64,000 nt of DNA. It comes from Pseudomonas cichorii (lineage in GTDB: Bacteria > Pseudomonadota > Gammaproteobacteria > Pseudomonadales > Pseudomonadaceae). The position numbers were made by a program, and so were the translations under genes. Where the stretch lies: assembly GCF_015471405.1 (NCBI RefSeq), contig NZ_BLVZ01000006.1, positions 186,001 to 250,000 of the forward strand. The letters are read 5' to 3'. The notes beneath the pieces are model-generated. The model saw only the letters and a program-made list of their open reading frames with translations, did not search any database and was not told the DNA's origin. This document shows positions 1 to 9,543 of this stretch, in pieces; position 1 is the stretch's first letter, and each line of letters begins with the position of its first letter.

Positions 1-903
1 GCTGTCGATCAAGGGTTGAATCAGGCCTCGATCAACCAGTGCAGCCAGACGCTCCAGGATGTCGCCATGATGTTTTCTGTCTTCGTCATGAATGATGGAG
101 ATGGCCATGAATACAAAGTCGAGTCGCAGAGCCTTGAAATGCATGTCGGTAAGGTCGTGAGTGTCGTAACCAATGATCGATACGACATGCCCTTTGCGTT
201 TTGCTGCTTTCAGCGAGTGTTGTAAGACTTCGCCTCCCAGGGTGTCGAAGACCGTATCAAAACCTTTGCCCCGGGTAATTCGCTGACTGTATTCCAGCGG
301 TTTCTCGCTGCGATAGAAAATTACTTCATCGGCACCCAGACGGCGGGCTACTTCGGCTTTTTCAGGCGTCGAAACCGTTGTTGATACCCGCGCACCCATG
401 ACCTTCGCCAACTGAATGGCGATATGACCGACCCCGCCGGTACCGCCGTGCACCAGAACATTATCGTTGGGTTTGATCGAGGCTCTGTCGATTAGCGCTT
501 CCCATGCGGTAATGGCCACCAGTGGCAAGCTCGCGGCCTCTCCAAAGGACAACGATTCAGGTTTGAGGGCGAGCATGTTTGCGTCTGCCTCCATCTGATC
601 GGCCAAGGCACCTGGAATGCCGACGATACCGCCGAAGCACCCGTAGACTTCATCGCCAGGTTTGAAGCGGGTCACCCCGTCACCGACTGAACTGATCACT
701 CCGGAAACATCGATGTGGAGAATGGCAGGGAACGTGAGGCCATCCGTGCCCTCGCTGCCTCGGCGAATTTTCGTATCCACTGGATTCACGCTGGTCGCGC
801 GAATATCAATGATGACGTGACCGGGACGGGCGACGGGGTCAGTGGTGTCTATTTCAATAAAGACATGGCAGTCACCATGCTGATTGATCGCGATAGCTTT
901 CAA
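1..903 (-). CDS. MDR-family NADPH:quinone reductase / zinc-independent alcohol dehydrogenase (3' end outside window)
   Basis: An open frame runs on the minus strand from a TTG at 903 to the window edge without a stop (301 codons seen). The product starts (M)KAIAINQHGD and has the GroES-like N-terminal half with the family signature NPVDTKIRRG, then the Rossmann nucleotide loop VHGGTGGVGHIAIQLAK near residue 150. This is the quinone reductase branch of the medium-chain dehydrogenases, which reduces quinones or enals with NADPH in the cytoplasm; no zinc-ligand cysteine cluster is seen. The start is TTG because GAGG lies seven bases upstream and no ATG fits; family proteins begin MKAI, which matches. 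The C-terminus is missing only because of the window edge. Confidence 0.85.
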   Translation of the reverse strand, partial: MKAIAINQHGDCHVFIEIDTTDPVARPGHVIIDIRATSVNPVDTKIRRGSEGTDGLTFPAILHIDVSGVISSVGDGVTRFKPGDEVYGCFGGIVGIPGALADQMEADANMLALKPESLSFGEAASLPLVAITAWEALIDRASIKPNDNVLVHGGTGGVGHIAIQLAKVMGARVSTTVSTPEKAEVARRLGADEVIFYRSEKPLEYSQRITRGKGFDTVFDTLGGEVLQHSLKAAKRKGHVVSIIGYDTHDLTDMHFKALRLDFVFMAISIIHDEDRKHHGDILERLAALVDRGLIQPLIDS

Positions 904-986
904 AAGTAAACCTCATAGAATTCGAGAACCCGATGCTTGGGCATTTCGTTACGATTCAGCGCCTGTCGTGGTTATAGCGTGAGATA

Positions 987-1640
987 TCAATACTTTTTCT
1001 CCAGGAGGTTCTGAACAGAATCAAGCAGTTCGGCTCGGCTCATTTGCCAGAAAAACCGACCACGCCTGATGAACTCCTGATAAAGGAGGTGACCGCCACG
1101 CGATTCAATCAGTTGTGAAAACTTATCGATTTCTTCCGACTTGAATCGGCTGTTGCCGGTCATGATCAACACCACTTCCTTTCCAGAAAGATCTCTATCC
1201 CTGACAAAAGTCCACAGCGGTGGTGCAGGACGGAACATCCAGGTAGGCGACACCAGATAAATGCGTTTTGCAGACTGAATATCAACCGCTTCAACTTCGA
1301 TTTCAGGAAAAGCCTCAGCCTCGGCGTCTGCTATCGCTTTGCGTTGTCCCTGAAAGCTCAATGGGTAATTCGCGTTGATCCTGGCGATTGGCGTATTGAG
1401 CCGCGTTGCCACTTCGTGCGCGACGGCTTCCGAATGCCCGGAACGGGAGTAGTACACAACAACATACTCATGGGGTACGTCGGCAGTGGCCTTGAATCCA
1501 GGGCTTCCCACATAGGTTTGATCCTTCACCGCCATAGCGGTGAAAGCACTCAGGCTCACGACAACTGCGACTAATGCCAGAGCAATCACGTAGCGATGAC
1601 TGAGGCTTTTTTTCGCAGGATCACCTGGTTTCCCGGCCAC
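987..1640 (-). CDS. Membrane-anchored flavodoxin-like protein
   Basis: 217 residues. A hydrophobic segment at about residues 17-37 follows a lysine/arginine-rich start, so the protein is probably held in the inner membrane or exported. The remainder is a flavodoxin fold: the FMN phosphate loop reads YYSRSGHSE near residue 66, followed by a strand LVSPTWMFRPAPP and a later LIMTGNS. Such proteins bind FMN and move electrons or reduce quinones. It starts at GTG 1640, which shares one base with the TAG stop of the upstream SDR, so the two are translated together. The substrate is unknown. A membrane-anchored flavodoxin is less common than the soluble form; the anchor is read from sequence, the partner is not. 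Confidence 0.7.
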   Translation of the reverse strand: MAGKPGDPAKKSLSHRYVIALALVAVVVSLSAFTAMAVKDQTYVGSPGFKATADVPHEYVVVYYSRSGHSEAVAHEVATRLNTPIARINANYPLSFQGQRKAIADAEAEAFPEIEVEAVDIQSAKRIYLVSPTWMFRPAPPLWTFVRDRDLSGKEVVLIMTGNSRFKSEEIDKFSQLIESRGGHLLYQEFIRRGRFFWQMSRAELLDSVQNLLEKKY

Positions 1641-2479
1641 TAATCGTCATGCGCCAGAGAGGATGACAGCGTACGATGTGCATTGGCCTGTTCGAGCATG
1701 AGTCTGGCTTTGGCCTCAAAAGCTTCCAATGCATCTGTACCGCCCACGAAACGAGAAGGTGGGGTTGCACTGCCGGCAAGGGTGACAATAGCCAGCGCGA
1801 GTTTTGCTGGATCTCCCACTTGCTTACCGCTCATGCCACTCAACACAGTGACCGTTTCACGTGTTTTTTCCGCATAGTCCTCAATAGTGGGCTCGACAAA
1901 TGTCGTCGAGTCTCTGGTCAGTAGTTCTGTCCGGAAAAAACCAGGCTCCACGAGCATTGTCTTGATCCCAAACGGCTCAACTTCGGGTGCCAGAGATTCC
2001 ATCCATCCCTCCACGGCGAACTTACCGGCGGCATAGGCACTGCAGAACGTCCCCCCGACAATTCCGGCGGTTGAAGAAATAGTCACGACGGTGCCAGAGC
2101 GTTGTTTACGCAGTACAGGGAGGACCGCGCGAGTAACGTTCATCGGTCCGAACAACAATGTTTCGATCTGACTGCGAACGTGCTCTTGGGTAAGCTCCTC
2201 GAAAAATCCAGCGTAAAAGTTACCCGCGTTATTGATGAGTACATCGATCTTGCCGAACTTTTCAATGGCCAGCGCGACGGCTGCTTGTGCATCTTCAGGT
2301 TGGGTGATATCCAGTTTCACCGTGAGCAAATCCGGGTGGCTTCCCACTGCAGTTTCTACCTTTTCAGCGTCACGCCCGGTAGCAACCACCGCGTATCCTG
2401 CCGCCAATGCAAACTTGGCCAGGTGAACGCCCAGGCCTCTGCTGGCACCGGTGATGAGCCATACACTTTTCTGCGTCAT
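1640..2479 (-). CDS. Short-chain dehydrogenase/reductase
   Basis: 279 residues of a classical SDR. The NAD(P) loop TGASRGLG is at residues 9-16, NNAG follows near 86, and the catalytic Ser-Tyr-Lys set is visible as TISS and YAAGK. The long C-terminal tail after residue 200 (EPGFFRTELL then an EDYAEKTRE helix) is typical of SDRs that oxidise or reduce alcohols of unknown identity. It is the first gene of a two-gene unit with the flavodoxin-like gene. Reaction: NAD(P)-linked alcohol/ketone interconversion; substrate not predictable from sequence. Confidence 0.88.
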   Translation of the reverse strand: MTQKSVWLITGASRGLGVHLAKFALAAGYAVVATGRDAEKVETAVGSHPDLLTVKLDITQPEDAQAAVALAIEKFGKIDVLINNAGNFYAGFFEELTQEHVRSQIETLLFGPMNVTRAVLPVLRKQRSGTVVTISSTAGIVGGTFCSAYAAGKFAVEGWMESLAPEVEPFGIKTMLVEPGFFRTELLTRDSTTFVEPTIEDYAEKTRETVTVLSGMSGKQVGDPAKLALAIVTLAGSATPPSRFVGGTDALEAFEAKARLMLEQANAHRTLSSSLAHDD

Positions 2480-2796
2480 TTGATTTTCCTCGCCTTCAGG
2501 GTAAGGGAGCGCCAGGCTTCAGGTCTGAGACATCCCCTCGTTTCATACTTATTCTCTCGCCAAGGCAGCGTTGAGGGGTTGCAGACTTCGTTTGAAATAT
2601 TGCCTAAAACGACGAATAGCAGAGTGATGCAGGAAAACTTCGCGTATTGCATACGTTGTAACTAATTGTAAGTAATTGGAACGAGCAAGTATTGCCGCGA
2701 AATGGGCAACAGTGTGATCAGGCAGCTCATACATACTCCGCCAAACGTCAATCAAGGTGTTTGGACGCTTTATCGCGTCGTCGGGCGAGTAAATGT
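2480..2796. other. Intergenic region between divergent SDR and YkgJ genes
   Basis: 317 bases between divergent starts. The open frames crossing it have no family resemblance or ribosome site and are treated as chance. It should hold both promoters, but I see no operator palindrome or RNA gene that stands out. Confidence 0.5.
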
Positions 2797-3543
2797 ATGG
2801 GGAATAATGAAGTACGCTTTGCCTGCAATACATGTGGCGTGTGTTGCAAGGGCCGTCTGGTTCCTCTCACGCTGGGTGAGGCCAGGCGCTGGCTGGAAAG
2901 AGGGCATGAGGTCGCGGTGCTACTGGAGGCTTTTGACGAGTTTCACTGGCCTGGTGAGTCCGACAGATTCAACCATAATGCGGGTCGTTCAGTTCCGGTT
3001 GAAAGCGGTAGTCATCAGATTAATGTGACCCCGATTTTTGCAGGTAATGCACTCACTCAATGCCCTAATCTGGATGACCAGAATCGTTGCGGTATTTACG
3101 AAGAGCGCCCGTTGGTTTGCCGAATTTATCCGTTGGAAATATCACCCTTTATTGCCTTGGATCCCGCCAAGAAGATTTGCCCCCCCGAGGTATGGGAAAC
3201 CGGAGAAGTCATTTTCTCTGATCGCGTTACTGATCCTGTGGTGCTCGATCAGATCAATGAGTCCAGGCGCTCTGACAGGAATGATGTCGGGGCCAAAGTG
3301 GCTATTTGCGAATCGATGGGAATGACCGTTGCTGCCTGGAAGGAAGACGCGCTGGCGGTTTATCTGCCTCTCGGGGATGAGTTGAAGACTGCTATTGAGC
3401 GATTTGACCTGGGGCAGAGCAAGCCGGGCGAAGTGCATTGGCGGGTGCATATTGAGAACGAGAATTTGCGAGAAACACTTATCAAGCGTGGGGCTCACGT
3501 CGATAGTGGAGATTCGCCCGACTATATTTTTTATAAGTTGTAG
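2797..3543 (+). CDS. YkgJ-family cysteine cluster protein
   Basis: 248 residues from ATG 2797 (MGNNEVRFAC). The start is placed here because the family motif begins immediately: CNTCGVCCKGR, followed by a second group CPNLDDQNRCGIYEERPLVCRIYPLE. This eight-cysteine layout is the YkgJ/CxxCxxCC family (PF03692), thought to bind zinc or an Fe-S cluster; its biochemical role is unknown. The upstream in-frame extension to 2692 adds residues not found in the family and is rejected. About 75 residues after the cluster, rich in charged groups, are not recognised. Confidence 0.8.
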   Translation: MGNNEVRFACNTCGVCCKGRLVPLTLGEARRWLERGHEVAVLLEAFDEFHWPGESDRFNHNAGRSVPVESGSHQINVTPIFAGNALTQCPNLDDQNRCGIYEERPLVCRIYPLEISPFIALDPAKKICPPEVWETGEVIFSDRVTDPVVLDQINESRRSDRNDVGAKVAICESMGMTVAAWKEDALAVYLPLGDELKTAIERFDLGQSKPGEVHWRVHIENENLRETLIKRGAHVDSGDSPDYIFYKL

Positions 3544-3723
3544 CGCGGGAATAGATGCTCGAGGTGTGCATTTAAAACCCGGCTGATATACGCCAAGAGG
3601 CAGAGGAGTATTGCCCATCTGAAAGCGCATCATTTTGTGCAGTCTTTCGCTTCTATCAGGCAAATAATGAATACACCTTCATGGCCATAATTTGCTCATT
3701 CTGATCAATAAGCGGATTAACTC

Positions 3724-4815
3724 ATGAGCTCGTTATTTTCACCTTATACATTGAAGGACGTCACACTACGCAACCGCATCGTGGCATCACCCATGTGTCA
3801 GTACCAGGCCGTAGAAGGGGCGTTGAATGGCTGGCACAGGACCCACTACGAGGCATTGGCAAAAGGCGGAGCCGGTCTGGTCGTGGTTGAAGCGACTTCA
3901 GTCAATCCTGAGGGCCGTATCACACCGGGCGATGCGGGGATCTGGAGTGACGATCACGTTACCGGTTTTGCGGAAGTTGCCTTGTTAATCAAGAACGCCG
4001 GAGCAGTGCCCGGTATTCAACTGGGTCACGCAGGGCGCAAGGCTGGATGTACGCCACCCTGGGTGGGAGGGCATCCACTTGAAGCGTCAGACCCGCAGCA
4101 CTGGCAGCCTGTGTCATCGAGTGCTCTTCCTTACGTCCCTGACTCCTCTTACCTCCCTGACGAGCTGACGGTCGAAGGAATTCAAAGCATACAAGAAGAT
4201 TTTGCGTCCGCCGCTGCGCGTGCTCACCGTGCCGGTTTCGAGTGGCTGGAATTGCACTTTGCACACGGTTTTCTCGGCCAAAGCTTCCTGTCTCCCAAGA
4301 CAAATGTTCGCACTGACGAATACGGCGGATCGTTGCCCGATCGAGCGCGTTTCCTGCTCGAAATTGTCGCGGCGGTCAAGCAGGTCTGGCCATCAAATCT
4401 TCCGCTGACGGTCCGTTTCGGAACGGTCGACTTTGGGGAAGACCTCGAAGCATCAATGGCAGAGTCGATTCAGGTTCTCCAATGGCTGCAGGAAGGCGGC
4501 GTGGATTTTGTGGACTGCTCGCTTTCCCTGGCTGTGCCTGGCGAGCCAGTGCCATGGGGTCCCAACTTCATGGTGCCGTTTGCCGAGCGTGTGCGTGCCG
4601 AGACGGACCTGCCCGTCGGTACGAGCTGGATGATTACCGACGCCCATGAGGCGGATGGATTCATTCGTTCCGGCTCCCTGGATCTTGTGTTCTTTGCACG
4701 GACGCTGTTGGCAAATCCTCACTGGCCATTCCAGGCAGCACGTGCGTTGGGTATTCCTGATCCGGCTTCAGTGTTGCCGACACCCTACGCTTACTGGCTG
4801 CAGAACTGGGGCTGA
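3724..4815 (+). CDS. Old Yellow Enzyme-type ene-reductase, XenA/YqjM class
   Basis: 363 residues of an FMN TIM barrel that reduces activated C=C bonds, nitro groups or similar electrophiles with NAD(P)H. It aligns without gaps through the active site with P. putida XenA as I remember it: Cys25 in PMCQY, Tyr27, the GHAGRKAG loop near 101-108, and His178/His181 in ELHFAHG. Residue 183, a tyrosine acting as proton donor in XenA, is phenylalanine here (TTT codon). The rest of the barrel, including RTDEYGG and the final YAYWLQ dimer tail, is intact, so this is not a decayed gene. It stands alone with its own upstream gap. Substrate unknown. Confidence 0.9.
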   Translation: MSSLFSPYTLKDVTLRNRIVASPMCQYQAVEGALNGWHRTHYEALAKGGAGLVVVEATSVNPEGRITPGDAGIWSDDHVTGFAEVALLIKNAGAVPGIQLGHAGRKAGCTPPWVGGHPLEASDPQHWQPVSSSALPYVPDSSYLPDELTVEGIQSIQEDFASAAARAHRAGFEWLELHFAHGFLGQSFLSPKTNVRTDEYGGSLPDRARFLLEIVAAVKQVWPSNLPLTVRFGTVDFGEDLEASMAESIQVLQWLQEGGVDFVDCSLSLAVPGEPVPWGPNFMVPFAERVRAETDLPVGTSWMITDAHEADGFIRSGSLDLVFFARTLLANPHWPFQAARALGIPDPASVLPTPYAYWLQNWG

Positions 4816-4928
4816 ATGATTCTGCCGAGCGCTCCTGCCTGAATGAATGGGCAGGACGCTCTCGATAAATGAGTCATTTGTCTTGTGCCTGATTTATAGG
4901 CTGTATCTCAAACCCGGAGAATCATTAG

Positions 4929-5450
4929 ATGAGCAAGTCTGTTTCATACATCAAAGAAGCCAGCGCCTCATTACTCATTGCGGGTGCGCTTGTATTTTCC
5001 AGTCTGAGCGTTGCCGATGGTGCTGCGGTTGTATCGGCTCCGGCTGCACCGGACAAAGCTGCGACGTCCTACTTGAGCGTTTGGCGTGGCGACGATCTCA
5101 ATCGCATCATCAAGGCAGATGACCTCAAGATTTCTCCGTTTCGCGAGGATGGCGTGACTTACGGAACGCCCACCTGGATATGGTGCGTGGAAGTGGATGG
5201 CAACCTCTATGTGCGTGCGTACCACGGCAAGGCATCTTCCTGGTACAAGGCTGCCATTCGTGAAAAGGCCGGGCGCATCATCGCGGCTGGAATGACCCGC
5301 GATGTAAGTTTTGAAGGCGTTGACGGTGCTATCAATGAGCGAATTGATCAGGCCTATCGCGCCAAATACAGCAGCAGCCCTTATCTCGCGGACATGATCA
5401 GCGATCAAGCGAAAGGCGCAACGGTAAAAATCTCTCCCAAGGCATCCTGA
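4929..5450 (+). CDS. Secreted DUF2255-family protein
   Basis: 173 residues. Residues 1-30 look like a Sec signal peptide (SLLIAGALVFSSLSVADG). The mature part carries the DUF2255 pattern: WRGDDLNRIIKADDLKIS, then a strand with TPTWIWCVEVDGNLYVRAYHG and WYKAA. DUF2255 is a small beta-rich family of unknown function, usually cytoplasmic, so an exported copy is slightly unusual. Start ATG 4929 has GGAG about ten bases before it. It lies alone between the ene-reductase and the molybdenum operon; no functional link is evident. Confidence 0.7.
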   Translation: MSKSVSYIKEASASLLIAGALVFSSLSVADGAAVVSAPAAPDKAATSYLSVWRGDDLNRIIKADDLKISPFREDGVTYGTPTWIWCVEVDGNLYVRAYHGKASSWYKAAIREKAGRIIAAGMTRDVSFEGVDGAINERIDQAYRAKYSSSPYLADMISDQAKGATVKISPKAS

Positions 5451-5675
5451 TGTCTTCTAAGGCGCTACTTCTAAATGCTGAACCCATCATTTCGGGCAGT
5501 CATTTTTCTTGAAATGTATTGTTACGAGCAGCCTGGGTCTCTAGCAATTAATTGGATTGGGCAATAAACGCATTTTTTCCGGCAAATCTGCCTGGGGCTG
5601 GCCAACCATACTTGATCGCAGAATGGCGCCTGATGAGTGGGTGCAGCGCTTTCGGATATTATTGGAGAGGCCATC

Positions 5676-6164
5676 ATGGCAGACCGCAACAGACTTCAGC
5701 TCACCATCAACGGTGCACCTCAAGCCTTTGAGCTTGATCCGCGCACGACGTTGCTGGATGCGCTTCGCGAGCATGCATTTCTTCCCGGTACCAAGAAAGG
5801 TTGCGACCAGGGTCAGTGCGGTGCTTGCACGGTTCATGTCGAGGGTGAGCGGGTTTTGAGCTGTCTGATGCTTGCGGCTCAGGTCGCAGGTCGTGATGTG
5901 ACGACCATTGAAGGCTTGGTCAAGGCGGACGGCACGCTGCATGCCGTGCAGGCTGCTTTCGTTGAGTTTGATGCGTTTCAGTGTGGCTACTGCACGCCGG
6001 GACAGATCATGTCCGCAGTGGCCTGCATCCGCGAGGGGCATACAGGGTCTGATGACGAGATCCGCGAATACATGAGCGGCAACATCTGCCGGTGCGGTGC
6101 CTACCCACATATCGTCACGGCAGTACGCACTGCGGCGACACGCTTGCAGGGGGAAAAGGCATGA
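5676..6164 (+). CDS. Aldehyde oxidoreductase 2Fe-2S subunit (PaoA/YagT-like)
   Basis: 162 residues from ATG 5676, preceded by GGAGAGG. It has the two-cluster layout of xanthine-oxidase family small subunits: a plant-ferredoxin cluster CDQGQCGAC with a distant Cys, and a second cluster from CGYCTPGQ and CRCGAYPH. It passes electrons from molybdenum to FAD. E. coli PaoA has a Tat leader; this protein begins directly with MADRNRLQLTING and has none. First gene of a four-gene operon joined by ATGA overlaps. Confidence 0.92.
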   Translation: MADRNRLQLTINGAPQAFELDPRTTLLDALREHAFLPGTKKGCDQGQCGACTVHVEGERVLSCLMLAAQVAGRDVTTIEGLVKADGTLHAVQAAFVEFDAFQCGYCTPGQIMSAVACIREGHTGSDDEIREYMSGNICRCGAYPHIVTAVRTAATRLQGEKA

Positions 6165-7153
6165 GAGCGTTTGACTATATTCGTGCCAGTGATGTCGCCC
6201 ATGCGAGGCAAGAAGTCGTCTTGCCGGAAACCCGTTTTCTGGCCGGTGGGACAACACTCCTTGATCTGATGAAATGCGGCGTGGAGCGTCCTGCCCGGCT
6301 GGTCGATATCGGCCAACTGGACGGCCTGAATGCTATCAGTGTCAGTGCCCGCAAGATCAATATCGGGGCTTTGGCGAAGATGAGTCATGTTGCCGCCAAT
6401 CCTCACATTCAGGCTCAGGCACCTGTACTCAGCGAGGCTCTCTGGCGCGCTGCGTCTCCCCAACTGCGGAACATGGCCACGATTGGCGGCAATCTGATGC
6501 AGCGCACGCGATGCACTTATTTTCGTGACCCCAGTGCTTATCCTGAATGCAATAAACGTAATCCAGGTTCTGGATGCGCGGCGCTGAACGGGTTCAATCG
6601 CAACCATGCCGTGCTGGGAGCAAGTGATGGATGTATTGCCATCTATCCTGGCGACTTTGCAGTGGCGTTGGTTGCATTTGATGCCAAGGTTTTGATTCGG
6701 GGTGCAAGCGACCGTCAGGTGCTTGCCGAAGACTTCTACCGGTTACCTGGCGCACGCCCGGATATTGAGCACGATCTTTCAGGCGGCGAGATGATTATCG
6801 GCATTGAGGTGCCTGTGGTCGCCGCCCTCAAACGCTCCCATTACCTGAAAGTGCGTGATCGCGCCTCCTATGAGTTCGCTGCTGCAAGCGCTGCTGTCGG
6901 GGTCGAGTTCGAGGACGATGGCAAAACCATCAAGGATGTCCGCATTGCTATGGGCGGGGTCGGTACCAAGCCTTGGCGTTCACGTGCTGTAGAGCAGGCT
7001 TTGGTGGGTAAATCATTCACCGAAAAAGTGATTCGTGAGGCCGTCCGACACTCCGTCAACGGCGCTCAGGCCCGTGAGCACAATGGCTTCAAGATAGTTC
7101 TGGCACCTCGCGTCGTTGCGCGAGCACTGATGACCGTTGGAGGTCTGGTATGA
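6161..7153 (+). CDS. Aldehyde oxidoreductase FAD subunit (PaoB/YagS-like)
   Basis: 330 residues, starting in an ATGA overlap with the previous gene. The FAD-binding PCMH domain is shown by LAGGTTLLDLMK near residue 27 and by ATIGGNLMQRTRC. The insert after it, CTYFRDPSAYPEC...GSGCAALNG, has the extra cysteines that hold a 4Fe-4S cluster in PaoB; this cluster is not present in ordinary xanthine dehydrogenases, so it places the complex in the PaoABC group. C-terminal CO-dehydrogenase flavoprotein domain from about residue 220. The upstream in-frame extension to 6092 lies inside the first gene and is not used. Confidence 0.92.
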   Translation: MRAFDYIRASDVAHARQEVVLPETRFLAGGTTLLDLMKCGVERPARLVDIGQLDGLNAISVSARKINIGALAKMSHVAANPHIQAQAPVLSEALWRAASPQLRNMATIGGNLMQRTRCTYFRDPSAYPECNKRNPGSGCAALNGFNRNHAVLGASDGCIAIYPGDFAVALVAFDAKVLIRGASDRQVLAEDFYRLPGARPDIEHDLSGGEMIIGIEVPVVAALKRSHYLKVRDRASYEFAAASAAVGVEFEDDGKTIKDVRIAMGGVGTKPWRSRAVEQALVGKSFTEKVIREAVRHSVNGAQAREHNGFKIVLAPRVVARALMTVGGLV

Positions 7154-9540
7154 GCGATCTCTTCAACCCCAGGGTTTATCGCCGGACACTGCTCAAGACC
7201 GCTGCTGCGGGCTCAGCTGTCGCGTATACCGGCCTTGCGCTCAACCCTCTGACGGGGGAGGCAGCGCCGCTGATGGAGAAGGAGCGAAATGGTTCGCTGG
7301 GTGAGCGTGCATCTCGGCAAGACGGCGGCCTCAAGGTAAGAGGGGAGGCCCGTTATGCCATTGAACAGGCCATCGAAGGAATGCTTTACGGCGTTGCAGT
7401 GCAATCGACCATTCCCGCAGGCCGCATCACTGCAATTGATGTCAGCAGGGCTGAAAATGCGCCGGGGGTGATTGCCATTTATACGCATCTAAACCCGCTC
7501 GCCATTCAGCCAGCCACCCCATTCATCAAGGGTGGCTCTGCCACTGAAAATTTCACGCCCCTGCAGGATGATCTGGTGCGCTGGAATGGCCAGCATATTG
7601 CTCTGGTAGTGGCGCAAACGTTCGAGCAGGCGACTGAAGCTGCGAATCTGGTCAAGGTCACTTACGAGCAAACGACAGCCATCATCGACCCGGATGATGC
7701 GCGTGCGAAACCCCAGCCTGTCGATGACCTGCAGGCAAAGTGGGGAGACGCGCCTGCTGCCCTCGCAGCGGCAGCGGTCAAGATCGAGGGTATCTACACC
7801 ACACCACGTGAGTACAACGTTCCGATGGAACCCCATGCCTGCATCGCTCACTGGGACGCCGATAAACTCACGGTCTATGAGTCGAGCCAGTGGGTAGGTG
7901 GTGCGCGTAATGTCATTGCCCAGTGGATGGGGCTTGAGATGGCCAAGGTGCGAGTCGTTTCACCTTTTGTGGGGGGAGGGTTCGGTTGCAAGGTTGCGCC
8001 CCATCCTCATGTCGCCATGGCCTGTGCCGCGTCAAAGGTATTAGGTCGCCCCCTGAAAGTTTCGTTGACGCGCCCTCAAACGTTTACAAGCTTTGGTGGC
8101 CGGCCCCGGACAAGTCAAAAGCTGGCGTTGGGAGCAACCCCGCAAGGCACGCTGGTTTCGGTCGTGCATGAAGGCTGGAATGAGACCGCCATTGATGACA
8201 CGCACCTGGAACCCAGCACATCGGTGACCGCACTGATGTATGCGACTCCCAATATGCTCGCCCGGCACAGCATCATCCCTGTAAACACTGTCAATCCTGG
8301 CTGGATGCGTGCACCTGGCGAAAACATCAGCACCTATGCGCTTGAAACTGCCATGGATGAGCTGGCCGTTGAGCTGGGTCTTGATCCGATCGAACTGAGG
8401 CTGCGTAACTGGGCGTCCCAAGACCCGAAAGCCAATGTTCCCTGGACGACACGGCGTCTTAGAGAAGGATACGCAGCCGGTGCAAACGCATTCGGTTGGG
8501 CCAACCGTAACCCGAAGCCACGCTCGATGCGTGAAGGTCGCGAGCTGATTGGCTGGGGCATGGCCGCAGGAACCTACCCTGTGTGGCGAACGCCTGGGGA
8601 AGCGAAGATCATCATCCATCGCGATGGCCGGATAGAGGTCCTGAGCGGCGGTACCGATCTGGGGACGGGCACCTACACGATTCTGGCGCAAACAGCCGCC
8701 GAAGTACTCGATGTACCGACCAGCGCGGTCAAGGTCAGCCTCGGCGATACTGATTTGCCACGGGCTTCGGTCGCGGGTGGTTCGCAGCTTGCCAATAACC
8801 TGACAGGCGCTGTTTACAAAGCGGCGAAAGTCGCTCGTAGCGAGATGCTGCGAGTCGCTACAACTGACCCGAAATCGCCTCTGCACGGGATGGATATCTC
8901 AAACCTGGTATTCAAGAACGGGCGCATCAAACCTTCACAGAGACCAGGCGACGGTATCGCGTTGGGTGACCTGCTGAAAGCGATTGGCAAAGAGCGATTC
9001 GAGATATCAACCGACACCTTCAAGGCAGGTGCCACCGAGGCCGATCGTGATGCTGCCGCCCACGGTTTCAGCCAAATGCTGCCTGCGACTCATGGCGGGG
9101 TGTCCGCTCACAGCTGGGGTGTCCATTTCGTCGAGGTTCGAGTGGACGAAGACTTCGGTACGGTCAAGGTCAAGCGCATGGTGGCAGCGTTCGACAGTGG
9201 CAGGGTGTACAACCCTAAGCTGGCGGAGAGTCAGTGGATGGGCGGGATGATCATGGGAATCGGGCAGGCCCTTTTTGAAGAGGGCCACATTGATCGCCGA
9301 GACGGCCGCATTGTCAACGCAAGCCTTGCTGACTACGTTGTTCCCGTGAATGCCGACATGCCTGAAATCATCACTATCGATGTCGGCATACCTGATCTGC
9401 AGGCAAGTGCCCTGGGCGGCAAGGCCGTGGGTGAGCTTGGGATCGTGGGAGTAGCTGCTGCCATTGGCAACGCGGTGTATCACGCAACCGGAAAGCGCAT
9501 TCGTGATCTCCCTTTTACCCTTGATAAGCTGCTCGCCTGA
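7150..9540 (+). CDS. Aldehyde oxidoreductase molybdopterin subunit (PaoC/YagR-like) with N-terminal Tat-like leader
   Basis: 796 residues, starting in an ATGA overlap. It binds molybdopterin cytosine dinucleotide and oxidises aldehydes to acids. Family landmarks: GEARYAIEQ near 68, PHACIA near 232, FVGGGFGCK near 275, RAPGE near 393, and the C-terminal catalytic Glu in KAVGELG (about residue 762). Unlike E. coli PaoC it carries a 35-40 residue extension with YRRTLLKTAAAG followed by a hydrophobic stretch, a good twin-arginine signal. The whole complex may therefore be exported through the large subunit rather than the small one. Substrate range not readable; aromatic aldehydes are typical for this group. 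Confidence 0.92.
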   Translation: MSDLFNPRVYRRTLLKTAAAGSAVAYTGLALNPLTGEAAPLMEKERNGSLGERASRQDGGLKVRGEARYAIEQAIEGMLYGVAVQSTIPAGRITAIDVSRAENAPGVIAIYTHLNPLAIQPATPFIKGGSATENFTPLQDDLVRWNGQHIALVVAQTFEQATEAANLVKVTYEQTTAIIDPDDARAKPQPVDDLQAKWGDAPAALAAAAVKIEGIYTTPREYNVPMEPHACIAHWDADKLTVYESSQWVGGARNVIAQWMGLEMAKVRVVSPFVGGGFGCKVAPHPHVAMACAASKVLGRPLKVSLTRPQTFTSFGGRPRTSQKLALGATPQGTLVSVVHEGWNETAIDDTHLEPSTSVTALMYATPNMLARHSIIPVNTVNPGWMRAPGENISTYALETAMDELAVELGLDPIELRLRNWASQDPKANVPWTTRRLREGYAAGANAFGWANRNPKPRSMREGRELIGWGMAAGTYPVWRTPGEAKIIIHRDGRIEVLSGGTDLGTGTYTILAQTAAEVLDVPTSAVKVSLGDTDLPRASVAGGSQLANNLTGAVYKAAKVARSEMLRVATTDPKSPLHGMDISNLVFKNGRIKPSQRPGDGIALGDLLKAIGKERFEISTDTFKAGATEADRDAAAHGFSQMLPATHGGVSAHSWGVHFVEVRVDEDFGTVKVKRMVAAFDSGRVYNPKLAESQWMGGMIMGIGQALFEEGHIDRRDGRIVNASLADYVVPVNADMPEIITIDVGIPDLQASALGGKAVGELGIVGVAAAIGNAVYHATGKRIRDLPFTLDKLLA

Positions 9541-9543
9541 TCC

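Noticed and set aside
2102-2665. 187-codon plus-strand frame over the SDR start
   Set aside because: Antisense to a clear SDR and without a ribosome site.
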